From Roseovarius nitratireducens (GTDB lineage Bacteria > Pseudomonadota > Alphaproteobacteria > Rhodobacterales > Rhodobacteraceae): a DNA stretch of 32,658 bases. The stretch spans positions 1-32,658 of the forward strand of contig NZ_PDNI01000041.1 in the NCBI RefSeq assembly GCF_002925845.1. Reading direction: 5' to 3'. A program made the position numbers and the translations under genes. Within the stretch, counting starts at the first letter, position 1. The number at the start of each line of letters is the position of its first letter. This document shows positions 23,670 to 32,439 of this stretch, piece after piece. The notes under the pieces were generated by a model. The model was not told where the DNA came from. It worked only from the letters and a program-made list of their open reading frames with translations, and did no database searches.

Positions 23670-24713
23670 ATGGCACCCAAGACCAAGCTCGTTAACCTCG
23701 CCCTGCAGGGCGGCGGTGCTCATGGCGCCTTCACCTGGGGGGTTCTCGACCGGATGCTCGAAGACGGGCGGCTTCGGATCGCCGGGGTGTCGGGCACCTC
23801 GGCGGGGGCGATGAACGCCGTGGCGCTGGCCGATGGCTATACCCGCGACGGCCCCGAGGGTGCACGCGCGGCGCTCGATCATTTCTGGCGCGCCATGAGC
23901 GACGGCGCCAAGCACAGCCTGCTGAAGCGCACGCCCTATGACAAGCTGACCGGCAACTGGGGGCTGGAAAACAACCCGATGTACCACGCCATGGACGCGC
24001 TGTCGCGGATCGCCTCGCCCTATCAGCTCAACCCGATGAACAACAATCCGCTGCGCGATCTGGTGGAGAAAACCATCGATTTCGAGATGGTGCGCAACTG
24101 CACCGCCTTCAAGCTTTATATCTCGGCCACCAACGTCGAAAGCGGCAAGGTCAAGGTCTTCCCGCGCGAGACGCTGACGCTCGACATGGTGATGGCCTCG
24201 GCCTGCCTGCCGAACATGTATCAGGCGGTCGAGATCGACGGCGTGCCCTATTGGGACGGCGGTTACATGGGCAACCCGTCGCTGTTTCCATTTCACGGCG
24301 AGACCGGCACGGATGATATCGTGGTCATTCAGGTCAACCCGATCGAGCGCAAGGGTGCGCCGAAAACGCCGATGGATATCCAGAACCGGATGAACGAGAT
24401 CAGCTTCAACGGCAGCCTGCTGAAGGAACTGCGCGCGATTGATTTCGTCGACCGGCTGATCCGCGAGGGCAAGCTCTCAGCCGAGGATTATCGGCAGGTG
24501 CGGGTGCATGTCATCGAGAACCAGGCCGAACTGAAACCCTTGGGGGCCTCGTCCAAGATGAATGTGGAATGGGATTTCCTGACCATGCTGCGCGACATGG
24601 GCCGAGAGACCGCCACGCGCTGGCTGGATGAAAACTTCACCGATATTGGCACACGCGCGACGGTCGATCTGCGCGCGATGTTCGAGGGGATCGGCGGCCA
24701 GCACCAGGGATGA
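23670..24713 (+). CDS. Patatin-like phospholipase/esterase
   Basis: 347 residues from ATG 23670, after Shine-Dalgarno AAGAAGG; an in-frame start at 23625 has none. The oxyanion hole is QGGGAHGAF (13-21), the nucleophile elbow GTSAG has S44, and the dyad aspartate is D196 in YWDGGYMG. These proteins hydrolyse acyl esters with a Ser-Asp dyad. No signal peptide is seen, so it is cytoplasmic. Patatins adjacent to 3-hydroxybutyrate dehydrogenase and acetoacetate decarboxylase have been linked to polyhydroxyalkanoate or lipid turnover in related bacteria; here that role is inferred. Confidence 0.88.
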   Translation: MAPKTKLVNLALQGGGAHGAFTWGVLDRMLEDGRLRIAGVSGTSAGAMNAVALADGYTRDGPEGARAALDHFWRAMSDGAKHSLLKRTPYDKLTGNWGLENNPMYHAMDALSRIASPYQLNPMNNNPLRDLVEKTIDFEMVRNCTAFKLYISATNVESGKVKVFPRETLTLDMVMASACLPNMYQAVEIDGVPYWDGGYMGNPSLFPFHGETGTDDIVVIQVNPIERKGAPKTPMDIQNRMNEISFNGSLLKELRAIDFVDRLIREGKLSAEDYRQVRVHVIENQAELKPLGASSKMNVEWDFLTMLRDMGRETATRWLDENFTDIGTRATVDLRAMFEGIGGQHQG

Positions 24714-24766
24714 AGCGCAACGGCGCGAAACCCGCCTGCCCCTTCCAACCTTAAAAGGAGACCGAC

Positions 24767-25597
24767 ATGACAACCGATTATACCCACAAGTATCTGCAGG
24801 TCGAAGGCCACAGGATTGCCTATCTCGACGAGGGCACTGGCCCGCCGGTTCTGTTGATCCACGGGATCCCGACATCAAGCCTGCTGTGGCGCAACATTAT
24901 CCCGGTGCTCGCCCGGACACACCGGGTGATCGCGCCCGACATGCTCAACTACGGCCAATCGGACAAGCCCGAGCACACTGACGTGTCGATCGCCGCGCAG
25001 GCCCGGCTGATGGTCGGCGTGCTCGACTCGCTCGGGCTCGCCCGAACCGACGTGGTGTCGCACGACATCGGTGGCGGCGTGGCGCAGATCATCGCCGTTC
25101 GCTACCCCGAGCGGGTGAAAAAGCTGGTTCTCAGCAGCGCGGTCTGCTTCGACTCGTGGCCGATCCCCGAATTCCTGCCATTGCAAGAGCCGGGCGCCGA
25201 GGCAGCGATGAGCCTTCTTGACTTCCTCGACATGCTGCGCGGGTTCCTGCCGCAGGGCGTTCACCGGCCCGAGGCGCTAACATCAGAGGTCATGGAGATC
25301 ATCATGGCTCCGTGGTCAAGCGAGGAAGGCAAGCAGGCCATCTTCCGCAACTTCCGGCGCCTCAACCCGGAATACACCCAGGCCATTGCGGGTGAATTGA
25401 CGCAACTGGAGCACGAAACACTGATCCTCTGGGGGCAGCACGATGCCTTCCAGAAACCGGCTTTTGCCGAGAGGCTGCAAGAGACCATCCCGAACGCCAA
25501 GCTGAGCTGGATCGACGCAGCGCACTGGATAATGGAAGAAAAGCCCGATGAGGTTGGCACAGTCATTGCGGATTTCCTGAACGCACATACCGCGTGA
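24767..25597 (+). CDS. Alpha/beta hydrolase with aspartate nucleophile (epoxide hydrolase/dehalogenase type)
   Basis: 276 residues with Shine-Dalgarno AAAAGGAG upstream. HGIPTSSLLWRNIIPVLA (32-49) and the nucleophile elbow VSHDIGGG with D100 place it with haloalkane dehalogenases and epoxide hydrolases rather than serine esterases. The catalytic acid is likely D226 (WGQHDAF) and the base H253 (DAAHWIMEE). The halide-binding Asn after HG is replaced by Ile34, and the Trp after the nucleophile by Ile101, so true dehalogenase activity is doubtful. It is the last gene of the plus-strand group. Confidence 0.83.
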   Translation: MTTDYTHKYLQVEGHRIAYLDEGTGPPVLLIHGIPTSSLLWRNIIPVLARTHRVIAPDMLNYGQSDKPEHTDVSIAAQARLMVGVLDSLGLARTDVVSHDIGGGVAQIIAVRYPERVKKLVLSSAVCFDSWPIPEFLPLQEPGAEAAMSLLDFLDMLRGFLPQGVHRPEALTSEVMEIIMAPWSSEEGKQAIFRNFRRLNPEYTQAIAGELTQLEHETLILWGQHDAFQKPAFAERLQETIPNAKLSWIDAAHWIMEEKPDEVGTVIADFLNAHTA

Positions 25598-25637
25598 TGG
25601 TCAAGGTCTCCGCCATGCTCGCGCATGCGCGTTCTCG

Positions 25638-25663
25638 GAGGCCTCGGGCTGATCTGAGGCCTC
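25638..25663 (+). terminator. Possible terminator hairpin after hydrolase gene
   Basis: GAGGCCTC (25638-25645) repeats at 25656-25663 and each copy is self-complementary, so an 8-bp stem with a 10-base loop can form. No T-run follows; it may be a weak or Rho-assisted terminator. Confidence 0.35.
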
Positions 25664-25820
25664 GTCAGCATCCGACCGGACATTTCCGTTTTGCTGGCCA
25701 TGCGGAACGAGTTAGGCTGTTTGCGTATTGTTTCGTTAACGTGAGCCGCAGTTTGAAACTATGCGTCTGCATAAGTGGCACGCATCGCGCCAGCGCTTGC
25801 AAAACACGGAAAGTCACGCA

Positions 25821-28106
25821 ATGACGCTACGCAATTTTCGCCGCGACCACCTTACGAAGCCGATCCACCGCTGGGCCCGCGGCGCCCTGCCGTCGCTTTC
25901 CGAAACGGAGGCAGAGGCGCTGAACGCGGGCGAGGTCTGGTGGGAGGCGGAACTGTTTTCCGGCAATCCCGACTGGCGCGCATTGCGGCGTGTCGCTGCC
26001 CCCCGCCTGACCGACGAGGAGCAAGCCTTTATCGACGGACCGTGCCAGAAGCTGTGCCAGATGGTCGACGACTGGACGGTAAACCGCCTGACCGCTGATC
26101 TGCCCAAGGACGCCTGGCAGATGATGCGGAACGACGGTTTCTTTGGCATGATCATCCCGAAGAAATATGGCGGCCTCGGTTTTTCGGCGCTGGCCCATTC
26201 CGAAGTGGTGCGGCTGATTTCGTCACGTTCTCTGGTCGCTGCGGTGACAGTGATGGTGCCAAACTCGCTTGGACCTGGCGAGTTGCTTCTGCAATTCGGA
26301 ACCGAAGGGCAGAAGGATCACTGGCTGCCGCGGCTGGCGAACGGAACCGAGCTTCCGGCGTTTGGCCTGACCAGCGAAGAGGCCGGGTCAGACGCCGCGG
26401 CGATGGTCGATACCGGCATTGTCTGCGAGGGGGAATGGGAGGGCGAGACGGTGCTCGGCCTGCGGCTCAACTGGGCCAAGCGCTACATCACCCTGTCGCC
26501 GGTCTGCACCGTTCTCGGCCTTGCCTTCAAGATGCGCGATCCCGACGGCCTTCTGGGTGAGACCGAGGATATCGGCATCACCTGTGCGCTGGTGCCGACC
26601 CATCTGGACGGGGTCGAGATCGGTCGTCGCCATATCCCGGCCGGGCAGATGTTCCAGAACGGCCCGACCAACGGGACCGACGTTTTCATACCGCTGGACA
26701 ACATCATCGGCGGGCCGGACTATGCCGGCAAGGGGTGGATGATGCTGATGAGCGCGCTTGCGGCGGGGCGCGGCATTTCGCTGCCATCACTTTCGGCGGC
26801 GGCCAGCGCGCTGGCGGCGCATACTTCCGGGGCCTATGCCCGCGTCCGCCAGCAATTCGGCATCCCGGTGTCGAAATTCGGCGGGGTGCAGGAAAGCCTC
26901 GCGCGGCTTGCGGCCAATGCCTATGCGCTGGACGCGGCGCGGCAGTTGACCTGCGTGGGCCTCGATGAAGGCCGCGCATTGGCGGTGATTTCCGGTATCA
27001 TGAAATCGAACGCCACCTACCGGATGCGCGACGCGCTGAACGATGCCATGGACATCCATTCCGGCAAGGCGGTGATCGACGGGCCGAACAACTACCTGTC
27101 CGAGATCTACAAGGCGGTGCCGATCGGAATCACCGTCGAGGGGGCCAACATCCTGACGCGCAGCCTGATCATCTTTGGCCAGGGCTCGATCCGCGCGCAT
27201 CCGCATCTTTTGGACGAGATGCAGTCGCTGGAGATCGAGGACCAGGAAAAATCACTCGACGCGTTCGACCGGCATTTCTGGGCCCATGTCGGGCACACGA
27301 CCAGAACGCTCTTTCGGGCCCTTGTCCGTGCCTGGACGCTCAGCCTGTTTGCGCCCGCGCCCAAGGATGCGGGGCCGCTTCTCCCGATCTACCGGCGCAT
27401 GTCGCGCTGGTCGGCGGCGTTTGCGCTGATCTCGGATTTCGCTTTTCTGACGCTCGGCGGCGGGCTGAAGCGGCGCGAGATGATCTCGGCCCGGCTGGGC
27501 GATGTGCTGTCGGAATTGTATTTTCTATCGGCGACGTTGAAACGCTGGGAAAACGAGGGGCAACAGGACGCCGACCTGCCACTGGTGCGTTTCACTGCCG
27601 AAACCGCGTTCGACAAGATCGGCGACAGCCTCGATCTGGTTCTGGCCAATCTTCCGGCGCGGTGGGCCGGCTGGCTGCTGCGCGCCGTGACCTTGCCAAA
27701 ATCGGCGTCGCGCGGCCCGTCCGACGCGTTGACCGAAGCGTGCGCTGATCTGATTTCCGAACGCACGGCGACGCGCGGGCGGCTGTCGGGTGCATTGTTC
27801 CACGGCTGCACCGGCGACGGCATCACCAAGCTGGAGACGGCATTTGACGCCGTCATCGACTGTGCGCCGCTGGAAAAACGGCTGCGCGAAGCAGAGCTGA
27901 GCCAGCAACAGGCACTGAAGGTCGGCAAGATCACCGAGACTGAAAACGAGAGTTTGAACGCCATGAAGGCCGCAGTGCAGGCGGTGATCGCGGTTGACGA
28001 ATTCACGCCCGCCGAGTTGGCGAAATTCTTTCCCGACCTCAAGGCAACCGGGCAATCCGCCAAACCGCGCCGGGCGCGAAAGACATCCAACGAGGCCACA
28101 AAATGA
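25821..28106 (+). CDS. fadE: Acyl-CoA dehydrogenase, FadE type
   Basis: 761 residues from ATG 25821 (upstream in-frame start at 25761 is less protein-like). The core holds N-terminal, middle and C-terminal acyl-CoA dehydrogenase domains (about 75-480): MIIPKKYGGLGFSALAHSE, FGLTSEEAGSDAAAM, and GITVEGANILTRSLIIFGQG with candidate base E440. A C-terminal DUF1974-like helical extension (about 490-740) matches the FadE architecture, somewhat shorter than the 814 residues of E. coli FadE. It performs the first oxidation of acyl-CoA in beta-oxidation. It overlaps fadI by ATGA, so the operon is translationally coupled. Confidence 0.9.
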   Translation: MTLRNFRRDHLTKPIHRWARGALPSLSETEAEALNAGEVWWEAELFSGNPDWRALRRVAAPRLTDEEQAFIDGPCQKLCQMVDDWTVNRLTADLPKDAWQMMRNDGFFGMIIPKKYGGLGFSALAHSEVVRLISSRSLVAAVTVMVPNSLGPGELLLQFGTEGQKDHWLPRLANGTELPAFGLTSEEAGSDAAAMVDTGIVCEGEWEGETVLGLRLNWAKRYITLSPVCTVLGLAFKMRDPDGLLGETEDIGITCALVPTHLDGVEIGRRHIPAGQMFQNGPTNGTDVFIPLDNIIGGPDYAGKGWMMLMSALAAGRGISLPSLSAAASALAAHTSGAYARVRQQFGIPVSKFGGVQESLARLAANAYALDAARQLTCVGLDEGRALAVISGIMKSNATYRMRDALNDAMDIHSGKAVIDGPNNYLSEIYKAVPIGITVEGANILTRSLIIFGQGSIRAHPHLLDEMQSLEIEDQEKSLDAFDRHFWAHVGHTTRTLFRALVRAWTLSLFAPAPKDAGPLLPIYRRMSRWSAAFALISDFAFLTLGGGLKRREMISARLGDVLSELYFLSATLKRWENEGQQDADLPLVRFTAETAFDKIGDSLDLVLANLPARWAGWLLRAVTLPKSASRGPSDALTEACADLISERTATRGRLSGALFHGCTGDGITKLETAFDAVIDCAPLEKRLREAELSQQQALKVGKITETENESLNAMKAAVQAVIAVDEFTPAELAKFFPDLKATGQSAKPRRARKTSNEATK

Positions 28107-29392
28107 CCGATCGTCCCGTCTATCTTGTCGATGGCGCGCGCACCCCGTTCCTCAAGGCGCGGGGCAAACCGGGGCCTTTCACGCCGGTGGACCTCGCGGT
28201 GCAATGCGGCCGTCCGCTTTTGACACGCCAGCCCTTCGCGCGCGACGCGTTCGATCTGGTCATCCTTGGCTGCGTCAATGTCATCGCCGACGAGATGAAC
28301 CCCGCGCGGGTCGCCGCGCTGCGGCTTGGGATGGGTGCGGCGATGGCGGCCTTCACGGTGCAGATCAACTGCGGATCGGGAATGCAGTCGATTGACACCG
28401 CCTATCGCTATATCCGCGAGGGCGGGCACGACCTGATCCTTGCGGGCGGCACCGAGGCGTTGAGCCACGCGCCGCTGGTTCTGCGGCAGGAGGCAGTCGA
28501 ATGGTATGCGCAGATGGCAACCGCCAAAGGCGCGCTTGACACCGCGTCAAAGCTGACGGGGCTGCGGCCGGATTTCTTCAAGCCGGTGCTGGGCCTCGAA
28601 CGCGGCCTGACCGACCCGATCACCGATCTGAACATGGGTCAGACCGCAGAGATACTGGCGCATCGTTTCGGCATCATCCGCGAGCAGGCCGACGCCTACG
28701 CGGTCGAAAGCCACCGGCGCTTGGTGCGTGCGCAGGACGAGAGCTGGTTGACGGGCGAAGTGATGAGTGCCTATGACCGCGACGGCACACATTACGATCA
28801 CGACGACGGCGTGCGCCGCGATAGCGACATGGACGCGCTTGGCAAGTTGAAGCCGGTCTTCGAGAAACCCCATGGCAAGGTGACCGCTGGCAATGCCAGC
28901 CAGATCACCGACGGTGCCTCCTGGGTGATCGTCGCCTCGGAACAGGCGGTCGAAAAGCACGGGCTGTCCCCGATCGCACGGATCGTGGACAGCGAATGGT
29001 CGGCGCTTGACCCGTCGATCATGGGGCTGGGGCCGGTTTTGTGCTCGACCGCGATCACCCGGCGCCAGGGGCTAAGCCGCGACGACGTCGACCTGTGGGA
29101 ATTGAACGAGGCCTTCGCCGCGCAAGTGCTTGCCTGCCTCGCCGCGTGGGAGGATGAGGCGTTCTGCAAGCAGGTTCTGGGACTGGACAGCGCATTTGGG
29201 CAGATCGATCGCGACAGGCTGAATGTCGATGGTGGCGCGGTTTCGCTGGGCCATCCGGTCGGGACCAGCGGAAACCGCATCGTGCTGCATCTGGCCAACG
29301 CGATGAAGCGCAAGGGCGCGGTGCGCGGCATTGCGACCGAATGTATCGGCGGCGGCCAGGGCGGCGCGATGTTGCTGGAGGCTGTGGCATGA
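28103..29392 (+). CDS. fadI: 3-ketoacyl-CoA thiolase, FadI type
   Basis: 429 residues. The acyl-binding cysteine is C90 in QINCGSGMQS; the other active-site motifs are NEAFAAQV, GGAVSLGHPVGTSGNR with the histidine, and TECIGGGQGGAM with the second cysteine. It cleaves 3-ketoacyl-CoA to acetyl-CoA and a shortened acyl-CoA. Its start overlaps the fadE stop (ATGA at 28103-28106) and its own stop overlaps the fadJ start. The long loop region suits the trifunctional-enzyme class rather than a short biosynthetic thiolase. Confidence 0.9.
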   Translation: MTDRPVYLVDGARTPFLKARGKPGPFTPVDLAVQCGRPLLTRQPFARDAFDLVILGCVNVIADEMNPARVAALRLGMGAAMAAFTVQINCGSGMQSIDTAYRYIREGGHDLILAGGTEALSHAPLVLRQEAVEWYAQMATAKGALDTASKLTGLRPDFFKPVLGLERGLTDPITDLNMGQTAEILAHRFGIIREQADAYAVESHRRLVRAQDESWLTGEVMSAYDRDGTHYDHDDGVRRDSDMDALGKLKPVFEKPHGKVTAGNASQITDGASWVIVASEQAVEKHGLSPIARIVDSEWSALDPSIMGLGPVLCSTAITRRQGLSRDDVDLWELNEAFAAQVLACLAAWEDEAFCKQVLGLDSAFGQIDRDRLNVDGGAVSLGHPVGTSGNRIVLHLANAMKRKGAVRGIATECIGGGQGGAMLLEAVA

Positions 29393-31485
29393 CGGGATCT
29401 GTTCTGAACCATTTGGGCGAAACGCGGCTGGAACTGGGCCCTGCCCGCACCGCCGAGCCTGACGGCGCCTGGCGCGCCGCGCGCGATGTGCATGATGTGC
29501 TCTGGCTGGTGCTGGACGTCGCGGGAGCCGGGGCGAACACGATTTCGCGTGAAGTGCTGGAGGGGCTCGACCGGCAGCGTGACGCCATTGCACAGGACCC
29601 GCCCAAGGGCGTGGTGATCCGCTCGGCCAAGAGCGGTGGCTTCGCGGCTGGGGCCGATATCGCGATGTTCCGCGAATTGAAGGATGCCGAGGATGTAAAG
29701 GCCATGCTGACCTGGGGACACGCCGTTCTTGACCGGTTGGAGGCGCTGGAGTGTCCGACAGTTTGCGTCGTACACGGTCATGCGCTTGGCGCCGGCTTCG
29801 AGGTGGCGCTGGCCTGTGACCGGATCATTGCGGTGCACGGGGCCAGCTTTGGCTTTCCCGAGGTCAATCTGGGTCTGCATCCCGGTCTTGGCGGAACGTT
29901 CCGGCTGACGGATCGGATCGACCCGACCCAGGCCATGACCTACATGCTGACCGGCAAGACCGCGCACACCCAAAAGGCGAAATCGCTGGGCATTGTCGAC
30001 GCGGTGGTCGAGGAACGCCATATCGAAGCCGCCGTGCGCGCCGCCATCGCCGGTGATCTGGAGCGAGACGGACCCAGCCTGACGGACCGCACGATGACGC
30101 TGTCGGCCGCGCGCAGCTATGCCGCCCGCAAGATGCGTCACAAGGCCGAGGAACGAGCTCCGAAAGAGCACTACCCCGCCCCCTATGCGCTGATCGACCT
30201 CTGGGAGGCGCATGGCGACGACAAAAAGGCCATGCAGCAAGGCGAAATTGCGTCTTTTGCAGAGCTTGTGACCAGCGAGACGTCAAGAAACCTCGTCAGG
30301 GTCTTTTTCCTGCGGCAAGCCCTGAAAGAGGACACCCGCGGCGAGGACAACATCGCCCGTGTCCACGTGGTCGGCGCCGGCACGATGGGCGGCGAAATCG
30401 CAGCCTGGTGTGCAATCAAGGGCAAGACCGTGACGTTGTTCGATCCGGATACCGAGGCGTTGGGGCAGGCGATCCGTCGGGCCGGCAAGGTTTGTAAGGA
30501 TCAGCACCTGAACGGGATCGAGACCCGCGATGCGCTGGACCGGCTGATGCCGGACCCCGACCAGCTTGGCGTGCCAAGTGCCGATCTGGTAATCGAAGCA
30601 GGTCCCGAGAACGTCGAGGTCAAGAGCAAGATCTATGCCGAGCTTGAGCTGCGGATGAAATCGACTGCGACACTGGCGACGAACAGCTCTTCGCTGTCCA
30701 TCACCACCCTGGCCAAAAGCCTCAAACGGCCCGGCCGCTTTGCGGGGCTTCATTTCTTCAACCCGGTCTCGAAGATGCAACTGATCGAGGTCGTGACCCA
30801 CGACGATACCTTCGGCACCGTATCGGACCAGCTGGCCGCCTTTTGCGGCGCCATTGGCCGCCTGCCCGCGCGGGTGCGCGACTATCCGGGCTATCTGGTG
30901 AACCGCGCGTTGACGCCCTACCTGCTGGAAGCAATCCAAATGATCGGGGAAGGCCATGACAAGCAGGTCATCGACCTCGCCGCCGAACGGTTCGGAATGC
31001 CGATGGGACCCCTGGAACTGGCCGACCAGATCGGGCTCGACATCTGCCTCGACGTTGCCGAAAGCCTGACATCGGGGCTGGACAAGCCGATGCCGGATGT
31101 TCCCGGTTGGCTCCGCGAGATGGTCGAAAACGGGGATACCGGCAAGAAATCCGGCCGGGGGTTTTACGAATGGAAGGACGGCGCGGCGCAGAAGGACGAC
31201 GCGCCGGATACCGGCAAGGCGGGCGATGCTGACGACATCACCGACCGGCTGATCCTGCCGATGCTGGATGCCTGTGTTGAATGCCTTCGCCTTGGCGTCG
31301 CCAGGGACAGCGATCAAGTGGACGGCGCAATGATCTTTGCCACCGGGTTTGCCCCCTTCCGGGGTGGGCCTATGAACTATGCGATATCCCGTGGCCCCGA
31401 CGATATCAAAGCGCGCCTGGAAGACTTGGCCGAGGCCCACGGCGCGCGCTTGCGCCTTGATCCCGGCTGGAAGGACCTGTGTTGA
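29389..31485 (+). CDS. fadJ: 3-hydroxyacyl-CoA dehydrogenase/enoyl-CoA hydratase, FadJ type
   Basis: 698 residues from ATG 29389, which overlaps the fadI stop as ATGA. The N-terminal crotonase domain (about 25-215) has the oxyanion segment SGGFAAGADIAMF, HALGAGFEVALACD, and the catalytic glutamate in FPEVNLGLHPGLGG. The dehydrogenase part starts with the NAD motif VVGAGTMGGEIAAW (about 326-339) and has the catalytic histidine in GLHFFNPV, followed by two C-terminal 3HCDH domains. It hydrates enoyl-CoA and oxidises the 3-hydroxyacyl-CoA. With FadE and FadI it completes one beta-oxidation cycle. Confidence 0.92.
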   Translation: MTGSVLNHLGETRLELGPARTAEPDGAWRAARDVHDVLWLVLDVAGAGANTISREVLEGLDRQRDAIAQDPPKGVVIRSAKSGGFAAGADIAMFRELKDAEDVKAMLTWGHAVLDRLEALECPTVCVVHGHALGAGFEVALACDRIIAVHGASFGFPEVNLGLHPGLGGTFRLTDRIDPTQAMTYMLTGKTAHTQKAKSLGIVDAVVEERHIEAAVRAAIAGDLERDGPSLTDRTMTLSAARSYAARKMRHKAEERAPKEHYPAPYALIDLWEAHGDDKKAMQQGEIASFAELVTSETSRNLVRVFFLRQALKEDTRGEDNIARVHVVGAGTMGGEIAAWCAIKGKTVTLFDPDTEALGQAIRRAGKVCKDQHLNGIETRDALDRLMPDPDQLGVPSADLVIEAGPENVEVKSKIYAELELRMKSTATLATNSSSLSITTLAKSLKRPGRFAGLHFFNPVSKMQLIEVVTHDDTFGTVSDQLAAFCGAIGRLPARVRDYPGYLVNRALTPYLLEAIQMIGEGHDKQVIDLAAERFGMPMGPLELADQIGLDICLDVAESLTSGLDKPMPDVPGWLREMVENGDTGKKSGRGFYEWKDGAAQKDDAPDTGKAGDADDITDRLILPMLDACVECLRLGVARDSDQVDGAMIFATGFAPFRGGPMNYAISRGPDDIKARLEDLAEAHGARLRLDPGWKDLC

Positions 31486-32168
31486 ATGTCCGGGGGCCGA
31501 CCCTTCTGGATGACGCGGCGGCGGTTGCAAGAAGGATTGTCGAGCGGACCGGCGGCGATGTGCTGCTCGCGCTGCCGCTGGGACTGGGCAAGGCGAATAC
31601 GATCACCAACGCCCTGACGGATCTGGCGCTTGAAGATAGCTCTATTCATCTGCACATAATCACCGCCCTGACGCTGCGGCGGCCCGTTGCGGACAGTGAT
31701 CTTCAGGTGCGATTTCTTGGCCCGGCGATGGACCGCCTCTTCGGGGCATATACGCCGCTCGACTACGCGACCCGGCTTGCCGACGGGACGCTGCCCGACA
31801 ACATCAGGGTGCAGGAATTCTTCTTTCAGGCGGGCGACGGGCTGGGCAATGCGGCGGCGCAACAGGGCTATATCGCGGCCAATTATACTCATGCGCTGGA
31901 CTTTCTGATGGCCCGCCGTCCAAACGTCATCGCCCAGCTTCTGGCGCAGGACGACGACCGGGTCCGCGCCGTGCGACTTGATTTTACGATCATGTTCATT
32001 CATGGGCGGACGCTCCTGCTGTCTTGTTCCAGAGCCGGAATTGTTGGCGCTCTGGGCACGCGAGGACGTCGGAGCACAAGAGGGCAAGGAGACGTTTGGC
32101 GCAACAGTCGTGAGACGGGATCGGGAGAACCAGTGTGCAACAGAGTGCCATCGAGCACGTGGCTTTGA
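31479..32168 (+). pseudogene. Acetyl-CoA hydrolase/transferase, truncated after about 165 codons
   Basis: GTG start at 31479 (or TTG at 31482), overlapping fadJ. Residues 1-165 match the N-terminal domain of acetyl-CoA hydrolase/transferases: GDVLLALPLGLGKANTITNA, HIITALTLRRP, VQEFFFQAGDGLGNAAAQQG and ANYTHALDFLMAR. After LLAQDDDRV (about 31970) similarity stops, and the frame continues to 32168 through unrelated low-quality sequence. Intact relatives exceed 500 residues, so most of the gene including the CoA-binding glutamate domain is missing. The product would have released free CoA or acetate from the beta-oxidation products. A rearrangement in 31970-31990 cut the operon. Confidence 0.8.
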
Positions 32169-32396
32169 TCTGGACCCGACCTTCGAACGGCCCACGGCAT
32201 CTGGAACGCCGCATCATGAGGCCGGATACATGTCAGCACCCGATGACGCGCCAAAATCAGCTCTGAAGATTCCTCTTGCGCAAGGGACGGTTACACAAGT
32301 TGCACAAATCGTCTGAAGAACGGAGTTCCCCTTTCCCCAGACGGACTTATCCTACGGGCTCAGTGATGGGTAAGGTTTACTGCATGGTGCGCGGAA
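31975..32396. other. Unassigned stretch after truncated CoA hydrolase
   Basis: Overlapping short frames on both strands, none recognised. The minus-strand start GGCTCTGGAACAAGACAGC (32020-32038) has an IS-end-like look, so this may be a decayed insertion sequence. A 28-codon frame at 32230-32316 is too short to judge. Confidence 0.45.
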
Positions 32397-32422
32397 AGAG
32401 GGTCGGCAAATGCCGACCCTCT
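32397..32422 (-). terminator. Rho-independent terminator of EF-hand gene
   Basis: AGAGGGTCGGCA pairs perfectly over 12 bp with TGCCGACCCTCT, and on the minus strand the stem is followed by TTTCC. It lies 18 bp beyond the stop of the EF-hand gene. Confidence 0.8.
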
Positions 32423-32439
32423 CGTGGTATCGTGAAGGA

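Noticed and set aside
22752-24296. 514-codon minus-strand frame
   Set aside because: It is antisense to acetoacetate decarboxylase and patatin, both with full catalytic motifs; GC-rich DNA often gives such frames.
25735-25765. GTTTC...GAAAC dyad as a FadR-type operator before fadE
   Set aside because: The arms are only five bases, far apart and not matched to a known consensus.
28798-30240. 480-codon minus-strand frame
   Set aside because: It is antisense to fadI and fadJ, which have complete active sites.
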